A DNA stretch of 26,444 nt, taken from positions 1-26,444 of the forward strand of contig DASRIS010000187.1 of NCBI GenBank assembly GCA_035649895.1, given 5' to 3'. The notes below the pieces were generated by a model, which saw only the letters and a program-made list of their open reading frames with translations, was not told the origin of the DNA and searched no databases. A program made the translations under genes and the position numbers. The DNA is from DASSUC01 sp035649895 (GTDB taxonomy: Bacteria > Actinomycetota > Actinomycetes > Mycobacteriales > Micromonosporaceae). How positions within the stretch are numbered: the first letter of the stretch is position 1; each line of letters opens with the position of its first letter. Below, piece after piece: positions 1-6,580 of the stretch.

Positions 1-94
1 TGCCCACGCGGTAGCTGGCGGGGTCCTCGCCCGGTGGGCAAATGATCGAAAAGACCGGCAGGCGGTAGCGCCGGGCGAAGTCGAGGTCGCGTTG
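1..94 (-). pseudogene. leuS: Leucyl-tRNA synthetase-like fragment (5'-truncated, runs off window)
   Basis: Reading the minus strand from about 94 down to the window edge gives QRDLDFARRYRLPVFSIICP followed by PGEDPASYRVG. The QRDLDFAR..LPV stretch matches the segment after the 'VPAHDQRD' motif in the editing (CP1) domain of leucyl-tRNA synthetases. Upstream of it (positions above 94) the frame does not continue as LeuRS: the conserved His-Asp before QRD is replaced, and AraC-family sequence begins on the other strand. What is visible is therefore the internal part of a broken gene, or the 3' part of one whose start was lost. The rest lies outside the window. The family call rests on about 30 residues and is from memory of the motif. 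Confidence 0.45.
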
Positions 95-98
95 TCGG

Positions 99-560
99 CT
101 GCGCCGATTCCACACGCTCTCGGAGTCGCCCGGGTCCACGCTCGAACGGCAGTCGTGCCTGGTCGAGGCGCTGGTCTTGCTGGCTGGCCGGCACGCCGGC
201 ACGCCGCAGGAGCCCAGATCGCCCGGCCAGGAACGCGGGGCGGTCCGCCTCGGCCGGGAGTATTTGGAGGCGCACCCGCAGGAGAACGTGACATTGGAAA
301 CGCTGGCCCAGGCTGCCGGCCTCAGCGCCTTCCACCTGTGTCGGGTCTTCCGGTCGGCGGTGGGAATGACGCCGCATGCCTACCAGACGCACGTCCGGGT
401 GCGGCGCGCCAGGGCCCTCCTGGGAGCCGGGCTGCCGATCACCCAGGTCGCCGCAGAGGTCGGCTTCTACGACCAGGCCCACCTCACCCGGCATTTCAAG
501 CACATCGTCGGGATGACCCCCGGCAGGTACGTCCACGACACCGTCGAGGCGGGCCGCTGA
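99..560 (+). pseudogene. AraC-family regulator, 5'-truncated (HTH domain remnant)
   Basis: The frame holds a complete AraC-type DNA-binding domain. HTH 1 reads VTLETLAQAAGLSAFHLCRV and HTH 2 reads PITQVAAEVGFYDQAHLTRH, closing with the family signature GMTPGRY. Upstream, in the same frame from about 99, FHTLSESPGSTLERQSCLVE resembles the linker that follows the N-terminal cupin ligand-binding domain in AraC regulators, so the domain was once longer. That N-terminal domain is absent: in-frame stops occur at 12 and 66, and the sequence changes to a LeuRS-like fragment on the opposite strand. The only starts are TTG codons inside the linker (177), with no convincing ribosome-binding site. Most likely a remnant; a short HTH-only protein from TTG 177 cannot be excluded. 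Confidence 0.7.
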
Positions 561-595
561 CGACAGGGGCTGACTGATAGCCGATCTGGGTTGGC

Positions 596-618
596 TGGCC
601 CCGGCCTCGCTGGGGCCA
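596..618. terminator. Hairpin between convergent araC remnant and nudC
   Basis: TGGCCCC (596-602) and GGGGCCA (612-618) form a perfect 7-bp GC stem with a 9-nt loop. It lies between the stop of the araC remnant (560) and the end of nudC (683), which converge. There is no U-tract, as is common in actinobacteria. A bidirectional terminator is the likely role. Confidence 0.45.
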
Positions 619-682
619 TGGGTTCCACAGCCTGTCCACCACGCACGACGCACGGGCGTTCTGTGTCCGTTTCGACGCCGTC

Positions 683-1627
683 TCAGTCCGGCGGCTGCTC
701 ATCGTGCCAGGACTCGGCCAGGAACCGCCCGATCGAGTCGGGGCGCCACATGCGGTGCCTGGCTGCCTGCGCGCGCAGCTCCGCACGGGTGAACCAGCGC
801 GCCTCCTCGATCTCGTCCCGGTCGACCGCGACGGTGTCGGCTTCGGCCTGCGCGCGGAAGCCGACCATCAGGCCCGCCGAGAAAGGCCATGCCTGCGACC
901 CCTGGTAGGTCACCGCGCCCACCCGGACGCCGACCTCCTCGGCGACCTCGCGGCGGACGGTGTCCTCAAGGCTCTCCCCGACCTCCACAAAGCCAGCCAG
1001 CGTCGAGTACGCACCCTCCGGCGCGCCCCGGTGCCGGGCCATCAGGCAGCGCGCGGGCGGGCCCGGCGACTCGACCAGCACAATCACCGCCGGCTCGATC
1101 CGCGGGAAGAGAAGTCGGCCGCATCCGTCCCCGCGGCACCGGCGGACGAGGCCGCCGTCGCGGTTGTCGGTGGTGGACCCACACCCGCCGCAGTACTGCT
1201 GGTTGCGGTGCCAGTAAAGCAGCCCTCTCGCATAGGCGAGCACGGCGGCCGTCTTGGCGTCGATGGCTCCGGCGAGCTGCCGGACGTCCACAGCGGCCGC
1301 CGCCCCGGCCAGCTCGATGGAGCGCTGCCGGGACGACGAGGACAGGTCCGCGGCGAATACCGGCGCCCCGGCGTCCAGCCCGAGAAACACGCACTCGTCA
1401 GCGGCTGCCAGCACCGCGGCGGCGTTGCCGGCGGGCAACATCACCGGTTCGGAGGGGCCGCCGCGTACCAGGCAGTCGGTCTGCCACATGGGAACCACGG
1501 TGGCGTCGGCGCGGCGCAGCGCCGCCTCGACCAGCGCCGGGTCGCGGCGCAGCGCGCCGCCCCGGTCCAGCCAGCCGCCCGAGTAGGCCAGCGCGGTGTG
1601 GGTGGGTGGGTCATCGACCAACGTCAT
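683..1627 (-). CDS. nudC: NAD(+)/NADH diphosphatase NudC
   Basis: A 314-residue Nudix hydrolase of the NudC type. This family hydrolyses NAD(H) to NMN(H) and AMP, and members can decap NAD-capped RNA. A zinc ribbon is formed by C146-x2-C149 and C164-x4-C169. The Nudix box runs from G212 to V234 (G-x5-E218-x7-R226-E227-V-x-E230-E231-x-G233). The NADH-pyrophosphatase signature SQxWPF is at 244-249 (SQAWPF; the usual proline is Ala here), followed by LM at 253-254. Length and domain order are normal for the family. ATG 1627 lies inside the 3' end of the upstream fusion gene (17-nt overlap), so translation is probably coupled and nudC is the last gene of the biosynthetic operon. Whether it serves that pathway or is a housekeeping passenger is unknown. 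Confidence 0.95.
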   Translation of the reverse strand: MTLVDDPPTHTALAYSGGWLDRGGALRRDPALVEAALRRADATVVPMWQTDCLVRGGPSEPVMLPAGNAAAVLAAADECVFLGLDAGAPVFAADLSSSSRQRSIELAGAAAAVDVRQLAGAIDAKTAAVLAYARGLLYWHRNQQYCGGCGSTTDNRDGGLVRRCRGDGCGRLLFPRIEPAVIVLVESPGPPARCLMARHRGAPEGAYSTLAGFVEVGESLEDTVRREVAEEVGVRVGAVTYQGSQAWPFSAGLMVGFRAQAEADTVAVDRDEIEEARWFTRAELRAQAARHRMWRPDSIGRFLAESWHDEQPPD

Positions 1628-4412
1628 GCCTGACCGCCGTCCTCGGCTGCTGGTATCCGGTGCCGGTGGCCTCGGCGAGCACGCCCGACACGATGTCCAG
1701 GCCGCGGCGCAGGTGCTCCCGGCTGATCGTCAGCGGCGGCAGGAGCTTGAGGACCTCACCCCGGCGCCCGCACGCCTCGACGAGCAGGCCACGCTCGAAG
1801 CACAGGGCCGACAGCTTGGCCGCGGTGATCGCCGGGACACCGGTGGTGTCGATGCCCCAGATCAGGCCCGCGCCGCGCGCCACCGCACCGAACCGGCCCG
1901 TCACGTGCTGGTCCAGGTAGTCGGCGACCAGTTCGCCCTTTGCCCGTACGTCGGCCGCCAGCGCATCATCGGCCCAGAACTCTTCGATCACCGCGGTGGC
2001 CGCGACGAACGCCAGCTGGTTGCCGCGGAACGTGCCGTTGTGCTGGCCCGGCTGCCACACGTCCAGCTCGGGCTTGATCAGCAGCAGCGCCATGGGCAGG
2101 CCGTAGCCGCTGATCGACTTGGAGAGTGTGACCAGGTCAGGCCGTACGCCGGCACGCTCGAACGAGAAGAACGTGCCGGTACGGCCACAGCCGACCTGGA
2201 TGTCGTCGACTACGAGCACGATGCTGTGCCGGTCGCACAGCTCCCGCAGGCCGCGCAGGAACTGCGGCGGCGCCACGTAGACGCCGCCCTCGGCCTGCAC
2301 CGTCTCCAGCAGCACCGCGGCGGGTTTCTCCGGGCCGGCGCAGGGGTCCTCGACCAGGCGCCGCAGGAGGTCCAGGCTGTCGAACCCGCCCATCGGCGAG
2401 TCCGGGAACGGCACGTGCGTGGTTGCCGCGAATGATGGATAGAGGCCCTGCTTGACCGCGTACGAGCCGCTCTGTGCCAGCGAGCCGCTGCTCATGCCGT
2501 GGAAGGCGCCGCCGAACGAGACGACGTTGGTGCGCCCGGTGACCAGCCGCGCCAGCTTCAGCGCGGCCTCCACCGCGTTGGTCCCCGACGGGCTGCAGAA
2601 CTGCACCCGGTAGTCCAGGCCGCGGGGGTCGAGGACGTGCCGGCGGAACGCGTCCAGGAAGTCGACCTTGGCGCTCGTGGCCAGGTCCAGACCGTGCATC
2701 AGGCCGTCGCCCTGGAGGTACGCCAGCAGCCGGAGCTTGGTTGGTTCCGGGTTGTGCCCGTAGTTGAGTGCTCCGGCGCCGGAGAAGAAGTCCAGGTACC
2801 CGTGCCCATCCTGAGTGAACAGCCAGTCGCCCTTTGCCGTGGCGAACACCGCGGGAAACGCGCGCGAGTAGGACCGCACCGTGGACTCGCAGGTCCCCAG
2901 GATCGTCTCGCACGCGTCGGTGGAGCGCCGGGCCGGTGCGGCACCGGGCGGCGGGCCACCCGACGGACGGGACGGTGCCACCGCGCCGATGTCCGAGCGG
3001 TAGCGCATCCCCGCGAAGGTCACGGTGCCGACCCGGTCGTACGCGGCCCGGCGAGCCTCGGCGAGCGTGCGGCCCGCCCCCACGACGTGCAGCACCCGCC
3101 CCCGGCAGGTGACCGGCGTGCCATCGGCAGCGCGCCGCAGGCCGCCGTAGAACAACCTGCTCGCGGCGCCACCCGTGCCCCCGGCGCCGTCCGCGCCACC
3201 TGCGACATCGCTGGCGCCGTCCGCGCCGCCCGCGGTATCGCCGACGCCATCCGCGATATCGTCGGCACCGTCCGCGTCGCCAGGACCGGCCAGGCCACGG
3301 ACGCGCTGGCCAGCGGCGAAGGGGCCGAACGGCCAGCCGGGCAGCGCCGCCGGGTCCGCCGGGTCCAGGCAGCCCTGGGTGAGCGCCACCGAACACCGCA
3401 CGAGGTCGTCCGTGACGAGGCGCTGCCGGCTCACCTCACCGGCCAGGACGGCGCGGCACAGGGCGGTGAGGTCGCTGTGCACGCCGGGCAGGACGACCTC
3501 CGCCTCGGAGTCGCCGAACCGGGCGTTGATCTCCATGACACGCAGGCCGTCAGCCGTACGCATGGCGCCGAGGTAGACAAAGCCGGTGAAGTCAAGCCCA
3601 TCGGCGCGCAGCCCGCGCACCAGCGGGTCGAGCAGCACCGAGCGGATCTCCTCGCGCAGGGCCGGGCTCTCGTCCGGATGCGGTGCCACCGACCCCATGC
3701 CGTCGCAGTGCTTTCCGGCGTCGTTGTCGGTCGCCCACTTGAAGTCCACCGCGGTCGGGAACATCAGGTAGCCGCAACGGTCGAGCAGCGCGAAGACCGA
3801 TATCTCCGGCCCGTACAGCCGCTCCTCCACCACGACCGAGAATGCCTCGCCGTCGGCGCGGGCGAACGCGGCCAGGACAGCCAGAGCCTCCTCGGCGGTG
3901 TCGCACACCACCGAGCCGTCGCCGTCCGCGGTGAGCCGGTCAGTCTTGACCACGCAGGGGCCGTTGCGCGTCCGCACGTACGCGCTGGCCTCGTCGGGGT
4001 CGCGGAAGCTCCGGTAGGCCGCGGTGGGGATGCCGTGGTCGCGGCAGAACCGCTTGCCCCGCTCCTTGCTCGCCTCCAGCTGCGCCGCCGCACGGGTCGG
4101 CCCGATCACGCGGTGCCCCTGGGCACGCAGCGCGTCGACGTAGCCGATGCTCAGCGCGTCGATGTTGGACACGACCGTGAAGTCGACCGGGTGCGAGGAG
4201 AGGAAGGCCAGCGCCGTGTCGGGGTCCGTCAGCGAGACCGAGCCGACCGGCACGATCCGGTCGTGCTCGATGACGTCGCACCCGGGTCCGTAGTAGACGG
4301 TCACCCCGGCATCGGTACGGGTGAACAGGTCGCAGATGGCGTGGCCGCGCCCGGTGCCATCGACGAGGAGCACTGATGTGCGGGGCGCCGCACCGGAGCC
4401 GTTGGCGCTCAT
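1611..4412 (-). CDS. PurD-like ATP-grasp ligase fused to EctB-like diaminobutyrate aminotransferase
   Basis: A 933-residue two-domain enzyme. Residues 12-480 resemble phosphoribosylamine-glycine ligase (PurD): N-domain start VLLVDGTGRGHA; GMGSVAP at 238-244 (PurD GGMG..SP region); metal-binding INARFGDSEAEVVLP at 295-309; and a C-domain ending GMRYRSDIG (468-476). Residues about 500-920 are a class-III PLP aminotransferase closest in motif to EctB: VVDDIQVGCGRTGTFFSFE (734-752), Schiff-base lysine K765 in TLSKSISGYGLPMA, and an EctB-like GQHNGTFRGN further on. EctB makes L-2,4-diaminobutyrate from aspartate semialdehyde and glutamate; ATP-grasp ligases form amide bonds through acyl phosphates. 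I infer that one chain makes a diamino acid and couples it. ATG 4412 is chosen because it overlaps the upstream stop (ATGA); an in-frame extension to 4589 would lie within the desaturase gene. No ectA or ectC is present, so ectoine is unlikely. Confidence 0.85.
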   Translation of the reverse strand: MSANGSGAAPRTSVLLVDGTGRGHAICDLFTRTDAGVTVYYGPGCDVIEHDRIVPVGSVSLTDPDTALAFLSSHPVDFTVVSNIDALSIGYVDALRAQGHRVIGPTRAAAQLEASKERGKRFCRDHGIPTAAYRSFRDPDEASAYVRTRNGPCVVKTDRLTADGDGSVVCDTAEEALAVLAAFARADGEAFSVVVEERLYGPEISVFALLDRCGYLMFPTAVDFKWATDNDAGKHCDGMGSVAPHPDESPALREEIRSVLLDPLVRGLRADGLDFTGFVYLGAMRTADGLRVMEINARFGDSEAEVVLPGVHSDLTALCRAVLAGEVSRQRLVTDDLVRCSVALTQGCLDPADPAALPGWPFGPFAAGQRVRGLAGPGDADGADDIADGVGDTAGGADGASDVAGGADGAGGTGGAASRLFYGGLRRAADGTPVTCRGRVLHVVGAGRTLAEARRAAYDRVGTVTFAGMRYRSDIGAVAPSRPSGGPPPGAAPARRSTDACETILGTCESTVRSYSRAFPAVFATAKGDWLFTQDGHGYLDFFSGAGALNYGHNPEPTKLRLLAYLQGDGLMHGLDLATSAKVDFLDAFRRHVLDPRGLDYRVQFCSPSGTNAVEAALKLARLVTGRTNVVSFGGAFHGMSSGSLAQSGSYAVKQGLYPSFAATTHVPFPDSPMGGFDSLDLLRRLVEDPCAGPEKPAAVLLETVQAEGGVYVAPPQFLRGLRELCDRHSIVLVVDDIQVGCGRTGTFFSFERAGVRPDLVTLSKSISGYGLPMALLLIKPELDVWQPGQHNGTFRGNQLAFVAATAVIEEFWADDALAADVRAKGELVADYLDQHVTGRFGAVARGAGLIWGIDTTGVPAITAAKLSALCFERGLLVEACGRRGEVLKLLPPLTISREHLRRGLDIVSGVLAEATGTGYQQPRTAVRHDVGR
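3159..3284 (-). repeat. In-frame Asp/Ala/Gly-rich low-complexity insert in the PurD-like domain
   Basis: Residues about 377-418 of the fusion protein are an Asp/Ala/Gly-rich insert with internal ten-residue repeats (DTAGGADGAS, DVAGGADGAG). The DNA shows the matching roughly 30-nt imperfect tandem repeat. It falls in the C-terminal PurD-like subdomain, just before the YGGLRRA..GTPV strand, where PurD has a short loop. It is probably a flexible surface loop grown by repeat expansion. Confidence 0.7.
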
Positions 4413-5617
4413 GAGGCGACGCCCTGAAGCCTCTCCTGCCTTCCCCGCCTCCCGCGCGCGCCGTCCGCCCGAGGCTGGGCGACCGGGGCCACCCCCTGCC
4501 GAGCAGCCGCCACCCGCGCGGCGAGCTCGGCCGTCGCCGGGACGGCCACGCTGCCACCGGCGTGCAGATGGTCGACCAGCGATCCCCACACGTCGGTGTA
4601 CCGGTCCGACCCGGCGGAGATGTCGGCGCTGCGCACGTACGCCGAGTTGGCCCAGTCGCAGCTGGGCCGCACGTGGTGCAGGTCGTGCTGCACCGTGTCA
4701 CCGACCAGGACGAACAGCCGGTACGGGGAGTGCACCAGCACGATCCGCAACCACCACAAGGCCCATGTCGATGCCCGCCGCAGCGCGCCGGCGCCGGTCG
4801 TGTCGGGCACCGGCTCACCGCACAGCCGGCCGAAGGTCAGCAGGTCGCGCTGGCGCTTGGTGAGCCTCTCGGCGTTGTCGAAGATCCACCACCGGTGCTC
4901 GGTCATGGTGTAGAGGTACGTCGCGCCCTGGAACATCACCGACACCGGCACCACCCACAGCAGCAGCCACTGCACCCACAGGCCGGTCAGCGCCAGGAAC
5001 GTGCCGGTCAGGGCGAGGAAGGCCAGCGACATCGCCAGCCGGTAGGCGGGCACGTTGCCCACGAAGTTGGACCTGATCCGGCCGGAGAAGAACCCCCAGT
5101 GGTGGCGCGGTGACAGCAATGCCCGCCACAGGTAGCGGCGGAACTCCGCGCGGGACATGCCGGGCCGCATGCCGGTGCTGAGCAGGTAGACGGTGTCAGC
5201 GTCCTTCATGGAGCACGGATACTGGTGGTGCAGCAGGTGCTCCTTGCGGTTGTCGTCGTACGGCATGCGCCACAGCACGGTCGTGACGAGCTCGCCGATC
5301 ATCCGGTTGCCGCGCGCGCTGCGCACGAACATCTGGTGCAGCGTCTGGTGCACCACGACCACGTCGAGCCGGCGCATGCCGCCCGAGGTGAGCAGCCACG
5401 ACAGCACCAGCAGCGGCACCGACCAGGCGGTGAAGGAGCTGGTCGCGAACGCGCCAAGGGCAATGCCCCCAGCTATCTGCACGATGCCGAGGGCCCCTGC
5501 CTTCGCCGGGCTCCACGGGATGAGCTGCCGGTCGCCTTCCAGCGGCACGCCGGTAACCCAGGTCAGGTACGGCTGGACGAGACGCGGCAGGCTACGCATG
5601 GTCTCACGCGGTTGCAT
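4409..5617 (-). CDS. Membrane fatty-acid desaturase-like di-iron oxygenase
   Basis: A 402-residue integral membrane protein with the three histidine clusters of the membrane desaturase/hydroxylase superfamily: H90-QTL-H94, H127-LL-HH131 and H311-DL-HH315, with an extra EH at 240-241. Hydrophobic segments lie at about 38-78 and 190-232. These clusters bind two irons that activate O2 to desaturate or hydroxylate an alkyl chain. The C-terminal 40 residues are Arg/Ala-rich and poorly conserved-looking. ATG 5617 is preceded by a good Shine-Dalgarno (CAGGGAG on the minus strand) that forms part of a tandem repeat. The stop overlaps the next start by 4 nt, so the partner enzyme is the PurD-EctB fusion. 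The substrate is not apparent; a lipid tail or an amino-acid derivative are both possible. Confidence 0.85.
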   Translation of the reverse strand: MQPRETMRSLPRLVQPYLTWVTGVPLEGDRQLIPWSPAKAGALGIVQIAGGIALGAFATSSFTAWSVPLLVLSWLLTSGGMRRLDVVVVHQTLHQMFVRSARGNRMIGELVTTVLWRMPYDDNRKEHLLHHQYPCSMKDADTVYLLSTGMRPGMSRAEFRRYLWRALLSPRHHWGFFSGRIRSNFVGNVPAYRLAMSLAFLALTGTFLALTGLWVQWLLLWVVPVSVMFQGATYLYTMTEHRWWIFDNAERLTKRQRDLLTFGRLCGEPVPDTTGAGALRRASTWALWWLRIVLVHSPYRLFVLVGDTVQHDLHHVRPSCDWANSAYVRSADISAGSDRYTDVWGSLVDHLHAGGSVAVPATAELAARVAAARQGVAPVAQPRADGARGRRGRQERLQGVAS

Positions 5618-5620
5618 GGG

Positions 5621-5705
5621 TCTCCCTGCTGACTCGTGTCTCCTGCGGACTCGTTCTCCCTGCGGACTGGTTTCTCTACTGGCTCATCTCCCAGCTGGCT
5701 CGAGC
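5621..5705. repeat. Five 17-bp tandem repeats carrying SD-like motifs upstream of the desaturase gene
   Basis: Five contiguous 17-bp units start at 5621, 5638, 5655, 5672 and 5689. The plus-strand consensus is TCTCCCTGCGGACTCGT; the first three units are close copies and the last two are degenerate. Read on the transcribed (minus) strand each good unit contains a purine-rich GGGAGA/GGAGAC. The unit next to ATG 5617 supplies that gene's ribosome-binding site, so the leader contains several copies of a Shine-Dalgarno-like element. The repeats fill most of the 130-nt gap that separates the oxygenase from the desaturase. Confidence 0.85.
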
Positions 5706-5747
5706 GGAGCCACCTGTGCCGGATGCTTGTGACAGCGGCCAGGGTGC

Positions 5748-6551
5748 TCAGCGCTGGGACGCCGGGTCGGGTGCGGCGCCACCGAAGAGGATGTCGTTGG
5801 TCTCGTGGCTCATTGGTCGTTCCAGGTCGGCCGTGTTGGCCCAGGTCATGTTGACGATCGTGCGGCGGCCCGCGCCCCGGATCGGGTGGACGCGGTGCAT
5901 GGTGGTGTCGGTCTTGATGAGGTACGCGTCACCGGCCTCGAACGCGTAGGAGTGCACCTGGCTGGCGAGCAGGGCGCCGTAGACGTCCGGGTTCTGCTTG
6001 TCCCAGGAGGTGTGCGGCACGGCTTGGACGAAGCCGCCGTCGCGGTAGTGCGGCGCCTCCAGGATGAGCACGAACCCGTAGGTGTAGTCGTCCCAGTGCC
6101 AGCCGTGGGTGTCACCGGCCTGTCCCAGGCGGCTGAGCACGTAGTGCTCGCCGGGGTACGGGCAGGTGAACAGCTGCTCGCCCACCACACTGGACAGTAC
6201 GCCGGGCAGCACCAGGGAGAAGTAGAACGCGTGGATGAGCGGACCGTGCTCCTTGATGACCGGCTGGCCGACCGTGGTCATCTGGCGCGGCGTGTTGTCC
6301 GTGATCTCCAGCGCGAAGCTCCTCGCCGTACCGAACCGGTCGATGATGCCGAAGGCCTCCTCCCGCATGGGCTCGAACAACGCCGGCGGGCAGAAGTCGC
6401 GCAGCGCCACGACGTGCTCCTCGCGGAACCGGTCCCGCAGCGCGGCCACCTCGCTGGCCGGGAACCGCTGGGCCAGATGCTCGCTGAGCAGCTCGTCAAC
6501 CCGTGCCTGCGGCATGACCGGCTCGGCGTACGTGGTCAAGGCGTCGTTCAT
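5748..6551 (-). CDS. Fe(II)/2-oxoglutarate oxygenase, BesD-like free amino-acid hydroxylase type
   Basis: A 267-residue non-haem iron oxygenase. The facial triad is H152-W-D154 and H219; R230, 11 residues after H219, is a candidate 2-oxoglutarate anchor. The His-His spacing of 67 equals that which I recall for BesD, the lysine chlorinase (H137/H204). A constant offset of 15 also places the recalled BesD substrate contacts on identical residues here: R89, E135, H149, D155, N234 and T236. The metal aspartate, replaced by Gly in BesD-type halogenases, is present (D154), so hydroxylation rather than chlorination is predicted, on a free basic amino acid. ATG 6551 is preserved with GGAAGG 8 nt upstream; the frame is open to 6626 but that overlaps the upstream gene. 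It starts 29 nt after the ATP-grasp stop, in one operon. Confidence 0.85.
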   Translation of the reverse strand: MNDALTTYAEPVMPQARVDELLSEHLAQRFPASEVAALRDRFREEHVVALRDFCPPALFEPMREEAFGIIDRFGTARSFALEITDNTPRQMTTVGQPVIKEHGPLIHAFYFSLVLPGVLSSVVGEQLFTCPYPGEHYVLSRLGQAGDTHGWHWDDYTYGFVLILEAPHYRDGGFVQAVPHTSWDKQNPDVYGALLASQVHSYAFEAGDAYLIKTDTTMHRVHPIRGAGRRTIVNMTWANTADLERPMSHETNDILFGGAAPDPASQR

Positions 6552-6580
6552 AGCGGTCCTTCCGTTCGGGACGGGCGTGG

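Noticed and set aside
2499..4376. Long plus-strand open frame (625 codons) across the fusion gene
   Set aside because: It is the antisense shadow of a high-GC gene; it has no family motif, while the minus strand shows PurD and EctB motifs.
1611..4412. Ectoine biosynthesis
   Set aside because: Only an EctB-like domain is present; no EctA acetyltransferase, EctC synthase or EctD in the window.
4413..4589. 59-residue N-terminal extension of the fusion protein
   Set aside because: Arg/Gly-rich sequence inside the desaturase gene; ATG 4412 overlaps the desaturase stop as ATGA and begins at the PurD-like domain.
5748..6551. Radical halogenase assignment for the 2OG oxygenase
   Set aside because: Aspartate is present in the HxD motif; halogenases of this family have Gly or Ala there.
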